From: Macrosoma leucophasiata
Taxonomy: Eukaryota; Arthropoda; Insecta; Lepidoptera; Hedylidae
Assembly (NCBI GenBank): GCA_036365455.1
Contig: JAWQUS010000025.1
Location: 24,898,001 to 24,962,000, forward strand
DNA: 64,000 bases
Direction of reading: 5' to 3'
The notes under the pieces are model-generated. The model was not told the DNA's origin, ran no database searches, and saw only the letters and a program-made list of their open reading frames with translations. Position 1 is the first letter of the stretch, and each line of letters starts with the position of its first letter. The translations under genes and the position numbers were made by a program. Positions 40,316-48,785 of this stretch are shown piece after piece.

Positions 40316-40577
40316 TATCTAATATACTTGCCGCATTACCTAATATACTTGCCGCTAAATGGTAGTGTTCAGCACTATCGTGTTCCGGTCAGGTGGTAAT
40401 GTACGGCCCTGTAATTTCCGGCACAGAGGCATAACACCTTAGGCCTCAGGAGTGGTAACGCATCTGCATTTTGACCTTGGTCTTTGTGTGGGTGTTTATA
40501 GGCTGCAGTTATCACTTAACATCAACGTGAACTGCATGCTTGTTTTCCACTTCCATTTCATAAAAAAAAAAAAAATA
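40316..40577 (+). mobile_element. SINE-A, nearly complete with poly(A)
   Basis: Begins with a duplicated CTAATATACTTGCCG (40318 and 40340), then all downstream blocks to CATTTCATAAAA with a 14-A tail. The GAGCTC head is lost. Confidence 0.88.
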
Positions 40578-40777
40578 GTTTGTTTACTGAGAAAAAACAT
40601 TGCGCTCTATAAAATTAAGAGCTAGTTTAAAACATTATTTTAGTGCAACATTTCTAATGCACTTTAGATGTAAATAATTACTCAAGACAAAATTATGTAT
40701 ACGATATCAATATACCTATTTGTTTAAAGGAGACGTTCCAAAATGTATGGCGATTGGGCCCGCACCATCCATAAAAA

Positions 40778-40850
40778 AAATAAAATTGGAGTGCCTGTTT
40801 ATAATATAAAAATAACCGCTTTTTACTAAATGCAAATGTATGTGTGTATA
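40778..40850 (+). repeat. Repeat D, copy 3
   Basis: AAATAAAATTGGAGTGCCTG, TTTATAATATAAAAATAACC and GCTTTTTACTAAATGC. Confidence 0.75.
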
Positions 40851-40877
40851 GTCACGGTACATAAACCAAAACATTTT

Positions 40878-41189
40878 TGTTTTATATTATTTCGCATTAA
40901 CACATGCTTGTGAAATATACTTTATTTTTAAAGAAAAATGGAACTTGCCTAACTAGCATAGTTGGTAATAGATGGCGCTGCTGCTACCATAAAAGCAATG
41001 CAATAGATGTGAAGGAAAGATTTGACAAATCGGGCAGGACTTCAGTAGCTCAATTGGAAGAGCGGCTGGACTAGATTCCCAGTAGGTCGCGAGTTCGAGT
41101 CTCGCCTGAAGTCAAATTTTTCTTTCCATTTTTCTTTAAAAATAAAATATATTTCACAAGCATGTGTTAATGCGAAATAATATAAAACA
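40878..41189. repeat. Foldback unit: 65-bp inverted arms around a tRNA-like gene
   Basis: Left arm 40878-40942 (TTATTTCGCATTAACACATG, CTTGTGAAATATACTTTATT) and right arm 41125-41189 are inverse with a single mismatch. The 182-bp middle begins CCTAACTAGCATAGTTGGTA, TAGATGGCGCTGCTGC and ends in the tRNA-like gene and a T5 run. Near-identity of the arms implies recent formation or a gene-conversion-like process. Confidence 0.9.
41038..41113 (+). tRNA. tRNA-like gene, copy 1 (9-nt anticodon loop)
   Basis: Folds as a clover-leaf: acceptor ACTTCAG (41039-41045) with CTGAAGT (41106-41112), 7/7 pairs; D stem GCTC/GAGC with GG in the loop; anticodon stem GCTGG/CCAGT (one G-U); variable AGGTC; T arm GCGAG-TTCGAGT-CTCGC, 5/5 pairs. 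A box TAGCTCAATTGG and B box AGTTCGAGTCT suit RNA polymerase III, and TTTTT follows at 41117. The anticodon loop ACTAGATTC has 9 bases instead of 7 (7 only if an A-C pair is forced, giving anticodon AGA), so decoding is doubtful. A tRNA-derived repeat is more likely than a working tRNA. Confidence 0.5.
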
Positions 41190-41253
41190 ATTATTAAGGG
41201 TAAAAGCGACTACTTTACGATATTCAATAAACTGAAAAATCTATTATATCGGT

Positions 41254-41456
41254 TGCCTAACTAGCATAGTTGGTAATAGATGGCGCTGCTGCTACCATAA
41301 AAGCAATGCAATAGATGTGAAGGAAAGATTTGACGAATCGGGCAGGGCTTCAGTAGCTCAATTGGAAGAGCGGCTGGACTAGATTCCCAGTAGGTCGCAA
41401 GTTCGAGTCTCGCCTGAAGTCAAATTTTTCCTTCCATTTTTCTTTAAAAATAAAAC
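41254..41456 (+). repeat. Second tandem copy of the tRNA-like unit (308-bp offset)
   Basis: Repeats GCCTAACTAGCATAGTTGGT through TCCATTTTTCTTTAAAAATA with only a few changes. It keeps the first ~22 bp of the right foldback arm but has no left arm, so only the first unit can fold back. Confidence 0.9.
41346..41421 (+). tRNA. tRNA-like gene, copy 2
   Basis: Same sequence as copy 1 except that the first acceptor pair becomes G-U and the T stem reads GCAAG/CTCGC with an A-C mismatch. The T run after it is retained (AAATTTTTCC). Decay of the T stem suggests no selection for tRNA function. Confidence 0.45.
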
Positions 41457-41474
41457 AAAACTATTTTTTTACAA

Positions 41475-41702
41475 TATTTTGTCTGTTTGTCTGTCTGTCT
41501 ATTTGTCTGTCTGTCTGTCTGTTTGTTCCGGCTAATCTCGGGAATGGCTGGACCGATTTTGACGGGACTTTTACTGGCAGATAGCATACCTTATAAGGCG
41601 TAACTTAGGCTACTTTCATACTATCTGCGCCCACGACTTCTTCCAGATAAGTACTAAACAATCATAAATTCTCACGGGGACGAAGTCGCGGGCACAGCTA
41701 GT
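41475..41702 (+). mobile_element. Helitron-like repeat, plus (ends CAGCTAG-T)
   Basis: A TGTC array, then AATCTCGGGAATGGCTGGAC, TTTTACTGGCAGATAGCATA and the end GGGACGAAGTCGCGGGCACA, GCTAG before T. Same family as 30023 (minus). Non-coding. Confidence 0.55.
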
Positions 41703-42021
41703 GAACACTATATTGAGAGATGAAGCATAAAATACTAAATCATTCTCAGCTATTCAAATCGTTTAATAAATCTTCAATTAACTGTCGTAAGTTTATTTCG
41801 AAAACAAGAATGTCGTAGTAGCGATATGGGGACATATTGTTGTCATACAAAAATTACGTAAAATAAATATTTCCGACAAAAAAATAACGATTCAAACTAT
41901 TTTTTGAGTATTTTTCCACGATTCTGCGTATTTTTCTCTATCTTTTGATATAGTGTACAAGGTGCGGGCCCAACCTGGAACGTCTCCTTTTTCAATGCTA
42001 CCGTAATTAAAAATATATATT

Positions 42022-42534
42022 GTTGTATCATTAACGTGTCATGTGGCATCTGGTATAGAACAATACAGCCGGAACCGTTGAGATCTCCATGGATGACCGA
42101 GTGTGCCCTGTCCAGGAAAGAACTTGTCACAATGATGAGACTTCGCTCCGGACATGTGCCATTTAATAAGTTTAAATTCTTAATGAGTCAATCTGATACC
42201 CCTAATTGTAGTATATGTGGTAAAGTGGAAGACGTATACCATATTTTGGTTGAATGTGTTCGAGGTGAGGCTCATCGCAGGGCTTCATTAGAAATAGGAC
42301 ATTGCAACAGTGTCCTGGCAGATCCTACTACGGATGACGCCAGAATACTGTTGCAACTATATCAATTGTCAATGAGCTAATGTTGTTTAATTATTTTTTT
42401 TTTTATGAAGAATGTAATTCATGTGAACGTATAGAGCGTCATGGTCTTTGACCAAGCACTTTAAATGGAGAATAAAAAAAAAAAAAAAAAAAACGTGTCA
42501 TGTGAACGTTTACATGTCACGTTAATGATACAAC
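42022..42534. repeat. Palindrome (~23-bp arms) split by a LINE
   Basis: GTTGTATCATTAACGTGTCA (from 42022) is matched by the inverse TGTCACGTTAATGATACAAC ending at 42534. Removing the LINE and one TSD leaves a compact hairpin with a short loop. Confidence 0.85.
42046..42491 (+). pseudogene. LINE C-terminus with poly(A) and 13-bp TSD
   Basis: A 5'-truncated insertion flanked by AACGTGTCATGTG at 42033-42045 and 42492-42504. The frame is intact: SPWMTECALSRKELVTMM, RLRSGHVPFNKFKFLMSQ, SDTPNCSICGKVEDVYHIL, VECVRGEAHRRASLE, ending in TAA at 42378-42380. LRSGH plus C..CG..ED..H.L.EC is the post-RT/RNase H zinc-knuckle end of I- or R1-like LINEs. An A-run of about 19 ends it. No stop interrupts the surviving 110 codons, so the insertion looks fairly young. 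Confidence 0.88.
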
Positions 42535-42591
42535 TTCTTCGTCTTCGTGTCAACTACTTCAACGCGAAATGTATTAAGTTTTAAAGAATCT

Positions 42592-42869
42592 TGACCCAAA
42601 ACTTGGCAATGGCCACTGCATTGTCTGTAGCCCCGCTAAGGTCGCTTGTGGAGCAGCTAGTGGGACACAGGGCAAGCCATCAGATGAGCCATTGTCTGAA
42701 CGGATTCTCCACAGTCGCACATCGTATTGGCTGAGAAACCCCACTTAACCAGGTTTTCCCTGCAGCGACCAACCTGGGTTCGCAAACGATTAAGCGATTT
42801 CCATATTGGCCACGGCAAATGATACAATGAAAAAATGGCATAGTCGTCAAGTAGTGTATACAAAATCAC
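42592..42869 (-). pseudogene. LINE C-terminal fragment (RT/RNase H distal part)
   Basis: The minus strand reads PWPIWKSLNRLRTQVGRCR, ENLVKWGFSANTMCDCGES, VQTMAHLMACPVSH, then stops, followed by decayed sequence (ATDNAVAIAKFW-like). NRLRT.VGR...L.KWG and C.CG..QT..H....CP is typical of LINE C-termini in insects. The family differs from the neighbour at 42046. Confidence 0.8.
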
Positions 42870-43207
42870 AAATCATCGTTCCATAATTCAGTGAGAATCC
42901 AGGTTTCAATTTCAAAGAGCTCCAAGTTTATTTCAAAATATTGTTCGAATAACAAAGAGACCATCGATCTCTTAATTAAATCCGGCTGTAATTAACTGGA
43001 CAATGGAGCTCCAAGCTTTACATGATTATAATCCATATTAATGTACCGTTTATCAAAGTTAAATTATTATGGCGCGTATGATTAATTTATGATACGTTTT
43101 ACTATAGTGTTTTGGCGTGACATGTGCATTTTAAGCTATTACTAGTACAGGTAGTAAGGTAGTTGAAGTCTAAGGTAAGTATCTATAACCTTTTACGATT
43201 TATTTCA
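42870..43207. other. Spacer, nothing recognised
   Basis: No feature seen. Confidence 0.4.
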
Positions 43208-43386
43208 TACTTGCTGTTGCCCAAGGCTTCGCCTGCGTGGATATCGAAAAGTAGCCTATGTTCTTTCTCAAAGTCAGCTCATTCTCCGTACCAAATTTCA
43301 TTAAAATCGCTTCAGTCGTTTGTACGTGAAAAGGCAACAGACAGACAGGGTTACTTTTGCATTTATAATCTTATAAATAGTAGGGA
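43208..43386 (-). mobile_element. Helitron-like or LINE-tail repeat, minus
   Basis: CTTGCTGTTGCCCAAGGCTT, CGCCTGCGTGG, GTACCAAATTTCATTAAAAT, CGTGAAAAGGCAACAGACAG and ATTTATAATCTTATAAATAG. The layout (GGCTTCGCC near one end, ATAATATTAG-like other end) parallels the families at 5471 and 14617, but the terminal CTAG is missing. Confidence 0.45.
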
Positions 43387-43504
43387 TGTCATCATGCGGA
43401 TATCTCTGTATAGATTGAAAATGTGTAACATTAAATAAAAAATCGCTGTGCTGATATGTCAGTAATACGAAAAATTAATTAATTCTGTGGTAATTTTGCT
43501 TGAT

Positions 43505-43606
43505 ACAACAAAATATTTTTTTTGGTCTTTTACGTTCCTAAAATTTGGACTTTGTATCAAGTCCAAATTTTGGGAACGTAAAAGAACAAAAAAAAAATTT
43601 TGTTAA
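43505..43606. repeat. Near-perfect hairpin, ~45-bp arms
   Basis: TCTTTTACGTTCCTAAAATT TGGACTT and its inverse AAGTCCAAATTTTGGGAACG flank a TGTATC loop. The pairing continues outward through A/T runs. Confidence 0.9.
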
Positions 43607-43736
43607 AAATAAATGTTTTTTACTCTTTCCACAAGACAATTCGAATATTGTCTTTCTAAGCATATGATGCGAGTCGATAACGAGTCGATACATTTCATAA
43701 AAAATATTTTTTAACATACCTTTATACAGTAGATTG

Positions 43737-44025
43737 TACTGGTGGTAGAGCTCCAGTGATGGAGCTCGCGGGCGTGGGCACCACCGTATTACCTAATATA
43801 CTTGCCGTTAAATGGTAGTATTTAGCACTATCGTGTTCCGGTCAGATGGTAATGTACGGCTCTGTAATTTCCGGCATAGAGGCATAACACCTTAGGCCTC
43901 AGGAGTGGTAACGCACCTAAATTTTGACCTTGGTCTTTGTGTGGACACCCATTATAGGCTGCAGTCATCACTTTATATCAATGTAAACTGCAACTTGTTT
44001 GCCACTTCCATTACATAAAAAAAAG
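43737..44025 (+). mobile_element. SINE-A, full length
   Basis: TACTGGTGGTAGAGCTCCAG to CACTTCCATTACATAAAAAA. A CACCCATT insertion/swap is visible near the usual GGGTGTCTATAGG. Confidence 0.9.
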
Positions 44026-44814
44026 TAATAATAAGATTTACCATTCGTTTTAAGTTCGTAACTTAGGAATAGATTAATGTCCATTCACAAACCACTTTGA
44101 TAGAAAAACTAGGACTGCAAGAAATAATTAAATTGTTCTACCCACCGCGTAATAAACAGGACACCCCAATTTATTACAAATATGCTGTTTGTATAACTAA
44201 CATACATTCTGAATAGAAATGGACATAGAATATGACAGTCTATCTTACTAAGTAGCTGATAAAATCTGTAATAACATTTTTTAGATTTATCATCTGAAGG
44301 ATAGTAAGTAAATGTAATCGTTAATTTTTGAAGCATAATTGCCTAAGATGAAAAGTAGAATGGCAAGAAAAAAGCATTATATACAAAACTGATCTCATTT
44401 CAATTTACATTTCAATATTGCATCGTGAATCAAAGGCTTTGACCAGGTCGCCTATGTTCACATGTTTACTTTGATAGAATAGTTCCACATTCACTCACAT
44501 CACAACGCACAAACAATTTTGTCATAAAAACTAGTACAGCAACAGTTAATTGTTCTATGCACCGCGGTACAAACACTGAAACCTCAAAACTTAATACAAA
44601 CACGTTCAAAGCTTTGTGGTAGCGGTTACGGAAATCAAATGAACGAATAAATTAAAGGGGGTTCAATATGTCGGTTTGTTTGTACTATGATATCACTGAA
44701 GTAAAATATGAATACTAAAGGCGCTAGATTACTGCCTTGAGGCATGACATACTGTATAGGAATCATTAATTTTAGGTATATTTTTTAGATAGAAAACAAA
44801 ATTGGTTCTTGAAT
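44026..44814. other. Unassigned, with a weak internal direct repeat
   Basis: 44095-44190 and 44518-44605 share AAAAACTAG.AC.GCAA, TTAA.TTGTTCTA..CACCGCG and TTA.TACAAA.A in the same order. Otherwise unassigned. Confidence 0.4.
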
Positions 44815-45270
44815 ATCACAGAGATTAGTAGTTTATTTATTGTTCGGTTACATTAATAAAGAATCACAAATGAGTACGCGGTTCATTAGGTTTCTTTCAG
44901 TGAGCTCGTGAGGTACCCAAATATCGAGCTTTTTTTTGTACCCAGCTTTTTTCAAATGCGCCAAAACTGTTTTGTGATCAATTCTCAGTTTTTCAGCTAC
45001 GTCGTAACTACTGATATGTCGATCTTGCTCCACTTTTTCAAAAATGGCATCCATTTTATCCGTAATAGGGCGACCAGAGCGAGGTGCACCTTTGACATCA
45101 AAATTTCCGGATTGAAAACGCTTAAACCAAATTTGTGCTACTCTCACAGACACTGCACTAGGTCCATAAACATCGCAATTTTTTTTGCGGCTTGCGTTGC
45201 ATTTTTACCTTTTTTGAAGTAAAATTTTAAAATGTATCGAATTTCTTCATTAGATTCATCACTCATCTTG
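44815..45270 (-). pseudogene. mariner transposase, N-terminal DNA-binding part
   Basis: From ATG at about 45267: MSDESNEEIRYILKFYFKK, GKNATQAAKKI, then a one-base loss (near 45190) shifts into SVRVAQIWFKRFQSGNFDV, KGAPRSGRPITDKMDAIFE, KVEQDRHISSYDVAEKLRI, DHKTVLAHLKKAGYKKKLD, IWVPHELTERNLMNRV, stop. WFKRFQSGNFDV, GRP and WVPHELT are hallmarks of mariner-family transposases (helix-turn-helix region through the WVPHEL motif). The catalytic domain is absent and no TIR was found, so it is a truncated relic. Confidence 0.92.
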
Positions 45271-45507
45271 ACAGTACGAAAAACAAATGAAAATCACACG
45301 TTTGCCTAATTTGAATTTGGAATTATGTTCTTTAAAATTTTAACTTTCAATGATATCCAAAACCAGCCAGATACAAATACTACAGCCTAAGAGATTTTAT
45401 TACAAGTTCATACATACTATAATGCGAAAAGACTTTTTCCCCAACTATAAAATACATTTAATATAACATTGTAAAAATGTAGCTGGTATCATTACTTTTA
45501 CGAAATC
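45271..45507. other. Spacer upstream of the mariner relic
   Basis: It may include the mariner 5' UTR, but no TIR is recognised. Confidence 0.4.
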
Positions 45508-45803
45508 ATAATAATAATGGCAGCCCATTATACGTCCCACTGCTGGGCACGAGTCTCTCCCCTTTTTGGGGGGAGGCCTGGAGCTTACTCTACCACGCTG
45601 CTCCAATGCGGATTGGTGAAGTTGGGTGGGTTAGGGGCAACCGGCTGTCGGATGTTTTCAAACCGCTCATAGGGCCTCCGACAAGGTTTAACGACTGCTA
45701 TCTATCGATAGCAACCGGGACCGACGGCTTAACGTGCCCTCCGAGGCACGGAAACGCGCATTTTAATTTGCCACTAGCGGACATCCATCACAACTCATCA
45801 TAA
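45508..45803 (-). mobile_element. SINE-E, 5'-truncated
   Basis: Plus strand: AATAATAATGGCAGCCCATT, CCCACTGCTGGGCACGAGTC, CGTGCCCTCCGAGGCACGG and GCCACTAGCGGACATCCATC. The A-box head is absent. Confidence 0.85.
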
Positions 45804-46257
45804 ACCGTACCATTAAAATATTGCAGGTAAATTCTCATTCAGATTAGCTAATTGCTTAGCAATTTATATTAGGAAAAATCTGTTCCTATTGAAGTCTGCA
45901 TGCACATTACGAATGTCTAATATAGTCTTAACATTTTTGAAGAAATTCAAATAACAACAAAAACGGACTGTCGTTTGCAAATCTACCTGTGCTAGGACAA
46001 TTTTATGGACTTCATCAAGCAATAAGCCAGTCGGATGTACAGTTGGCACGACGCCAAAGCAGAGCATATGTCTCTCTATGATTTACAGCAACATAGATTG
46101 CAGTTGAGCATATAGATCATAGCATTGAGAGTTATTTATTGTATAGTAATATTTGAAATGGACTTTTTATTTTTAAACGACTTTTATTCGTGTATTCGAC
46201 AGCACTGATTTATCAAATTTGTACAAAAGTATCGTGTAATAATAAAGTAAGAAATAT
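45804..46257. other. Unassigned spacer
   Basis: A 67-codon minus frame (45864-46067) has no recognised motif. Nothing else seen. Confidence 0.4.
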
Positions 46258-46424
46258 TGGTCCTGTAATTTCCGGCACAGAGGCATAACACCTTAGGCCT
46301 CAGGAGTGGTAACGCATCTGCATTTTGACTTCGGTCTTTGTGTGGGTGTCTATAGGCTGCAGTCATCACTTAACATCAATGTGAACTGCATGCTTATTTA
46401 CCACTTCCATAACATAAAAAAAAT
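46258..46424 (+). mobile_element. SINE-A, 3' half
   Basis: GTCCTGTAATTTCCGGCACA to TACCACTTCCATAACATAAA. 5'-truncated. Confidence 0.88.
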
Positions 46425-46484
46425 TATACCTCAATTAAGATAGGTATATTAATATTTTTTTTGATATGTTAGGAAAATCATCCG

Positions 46485-47304
46485 AAAAAAAAACCAGTCA
46501 AAAGCGTGTCGGAACATCCGCAGTGTAGGGTACTGTAGTTTTAAGTTATTAATAATGTAACGAAAAGAAAAAGGTTTGTTCAAAAGTTTCGTGTAAAATA
46601 TTACCATTTGGTCGACTATTACTCGCAAACTTGTAAAGCCAACTCAAGTGTAATTGTTTTCCTTTTCATTTTGTTATAATATAAAGCTACTATTGCCGTA
46701 ACGTTTGAATTTCTAACAACAATCGTTTACTTGGTGGAGGGGACACTTGACTCTAACGAAAATTGGCACTTTAAGGCCTTATAAGTCGCGAACAGTTTTT
46801 TAACTAAATCGAAAAAATATGTTATCCACCCCTGACTTGAAAGTCTTATCTAACGATATCCCACATTCTATAGGTAGAAAAAATAAATAAATAAATATCC
46901 ACGCGTTACATAGAGGGAGGCGGTACCCTAAATATTTTTGACGTGACAACGTCTTAAATTAGGTTGCGGCTCGGAGTCACTCATGAAAAAGTGTAACGCT
47001 CGGTAACGTAACGATGAGTCACCGAACAAGAGAGAGGCCTGCCGGACCGGCGAATGCCTTTCTACCGAGAAAAAGACGTTGTCACGTAAAATCTTCGCCC
47101 GTAAAACCGACTTTACAGGCAACCAGTTTTTTTTCACGTTGTTATTCTACCACATTGTTGGCGTGAGCAAAGTATATATTTGTGCCAAATTTCAAGGCTC
47201 TAGTACCAACAGTTCTTACGCTAAAGTGCGGACGGACAGACATACAGAGAAACAGACGGACATGGTGAAACTATAAGAGTTCCTTGTTTACTACGGAGCC
47301 CTAA
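46485..47304 (+). mobile_element. Repeat F, copy 4, with a nested element
   Basis: AACCAGTCAAAAGCGTGTCG, GTAGGGTACTGTAG, TTTGGTCGACTATTACTCGC, GGGACACTTGACTCTAACGA and GTACCCTAAATATTTTT, then the nested block 46940-47126, then CACGTTGTTATTCTACCACA, AATTTCAAGGCTCTAGTACC and a CAGA array, ending TTTACTACGGAGCCCTAAAA. Confidence 0.82.
46940..47126. mobile_element. Nested inverted-repeat element in repeat F
   Basis: GACGTGACAACGTCTT (46940-46955) is inverted at 47073-47087. The interior has GGTTGCGGCTCGGAGTCACT and CGGTAACGTAACGATGAGTC. A 39-bp extension (ATCTTCGCCCGTAAAACCGA) follows the right arm before repeat F resumes. GC-richer than its host and with a 69-codon minus frame of unknown meaning. 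A DNA-element class is likely, family unknown. Confidence 0.65.
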
Positions 47305-47745
47305 AATGTGTCCTAACTGCATGTTAAAATAGGTGATTTTAATAATAGCAGTTAGTTATATAACGCACAGATATATTATCTTGGATTCAACTTTGCTATC
47401 TCAACTTGCAGCGATCATGATGATTAGCGTGTTTAAAGTTTGAAATGCAAGACACCGGTTGAATAGAAATAAGGCAGCCTCCAGGGAGAAGCCAAAACAC
47501 AGATAATCAGACTTCACCAAACTTTGACACTAAGTCTAGCTATCGAGGACAGTTTATGAACTTCTCTGACTGTTCGCTGTATCATTGGCTTGCAGCCAGA
47601 GATGCGATGATCTGTGTTTCCCCTGTCTTAAGTATCCTTAACTAAGTTCGACTTGAAGCTTACTTGTCTCGTAGATAATTTCGAAGCTAAAACTAATATT
47701 TAAATTGAGACAGTTGTTTTATTAAAACTAGAGACTTAAGTGTAT
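47305..47745. other. Unassigned spacer
   Basis: No feature recognised. Confidence 0.4.
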
Positions 47746-47920
47746 TTTACTGGTAGTAGAGCTCCAGTGACGGAGCTCGCAGGCGTAGGTACCACCGCAT
47801 TACCTAATATACTTGCCGCTAAATGGTAGTGTTTAGCACTATCGTGTTCCGGTCAGGTGGTAATGTACGGCAATTTCCGGCACACAGGCATAACACCTTG
47901 GGCCTAAGGTGAGGTAACGG
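47746..47920 (+). mobile_element. SINE-A, 5' half
   Basis: TTTACTGGTAGTAGAGCTCC to ACACCTTGGGCCTAAGGTG. The 3' half is lost, so this is a post-insertion deletion rather than 5' truncation. Confidence 0.85.
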
Positions 47921-48439
47921 TAAATAATTTTTCTCTTTATGGTTTTTGTTTACAACTTTTTTGTGTTTTTATAACCGTCTACATTAACATCATTTGTAAA
48001 TTAGACTATATTAATATAATCAGTCATTAAATTAAATCTTAATCATAACATTAATTATCTATTGCCAAGAACACTTGCGTACAGGACACCATATTGGCTG
48101 TAATTAATATCAGTTTCCAAGGACCTCCTTTGATAACTTTAAGTGTGAATGGAAAGTTTGAAGATCTTCGCAAGGACTGACTTGTCGTCACGAAACTTCG
48201 GATTTCTAGCTCAAGTTGAAACTTGGAAAATCTGGCTTTGGAATTGGATGTGTCATCTATATTTGGAGATTATTAGGGTTTCGTGCCTTGAAATAAAATA
48301 CTGGTTCATTGGTAAATCACTCGTCTGTCTTTCTACTCATCACGTAACGGAAATTTTAATGCTGAATAGAATTTAAAGGCTACTTTCGGCTCGCAAATCA
48401 GAAAATATGAATGAAAATGCAAACTTCAACATCATCATA
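47921..48439. other. Spacer with a decayed repeat G scrap
   Basis: 48270-48405 (TCACTCGTCTGTCTTTCTAC, GGCTACTTTCGGCTCGCAAA) follows repeat G in minus orientation. The remainder is unassigned. Confidence 0.4.
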
Positions 48440-48722
48440 TCAGCCAAAAGACATCCACTGCTGAAGAAAGACCTCCCCAAAGAATGCCCCAACGAACGGT
48501 CCCCGGGTCGCCCTCATCCAGCGATTGCCCGCGACCTTCACCAGGTCGTCGGTTCACCTCGTAGGGGGCCTGACTACGCTTCGTCTTCCGGTACGCGGTC
48601 GCCACTCTAGAACTAGAAGAGTTCTAGAGTGGCGACCCCAACGGCCGTCAGTTCTGCGAGCTATGTGCCCTGCCCACTGCCGCTTGAGTTTCGCTATTCG
48701 GTGGGCTATGTCGGTTACTACT
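48440..48722 (-). pseudogene. RTE-type LINE fragment 1
   Basis: The minus strand encodes VVVTDIAHRIAKLKRQWAGH, IARRTDGRWG, VLEWRPRTGRRSV and RPPTRW-like blocks followed by DQVVK..SRW and the tail GTCTTTCTTCAGCAGTGGAT. It is the classic RTE C-terminal stretch. It carries a snap-back duplication at 48597-48637 inside the GRWG..VLEWRP part. Plus-strand frames here are antisense. Confidence 0.8.
48597..48637. repeat. Perfect 18-bp-arm palindrome within the RTE fragment
   Basis: GGTCGCCACTCTAGAACT, AGAAG, then the exact inverse. A normal RTE has one copy of this stretch, so the inverted duplicate arose within the element. Confidence 0.9.
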
Positions 48723-48785
48723 ACAGGTGCCGTACTACAGGTATGCACCCGACCCAGTGCTTGAAAATGGCCATGTCACAATGTA

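Larger units (their letters stand above)
40726..41990. mobile_element. TIR-bounded composite element, 1.27 kb
   Basis: Outer perfect inverted repeat AAAGGAGACGTTCCA (40726-40740) / inverse (41976-41990), plus an inner perfect pair TTGGGCCCGCACC (40754-40766) / inverse (41961-41973), spaced 13 and 2 bases inward respectively. The TIR resembles that of 7752-8225. Inside are repeat D, a 65-bp foldback around a tRNA-like gene, a second tandem tRNA-like unit and a Helitron-like piece. No transposase, and no TSD identified. Confidence 0.7.
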
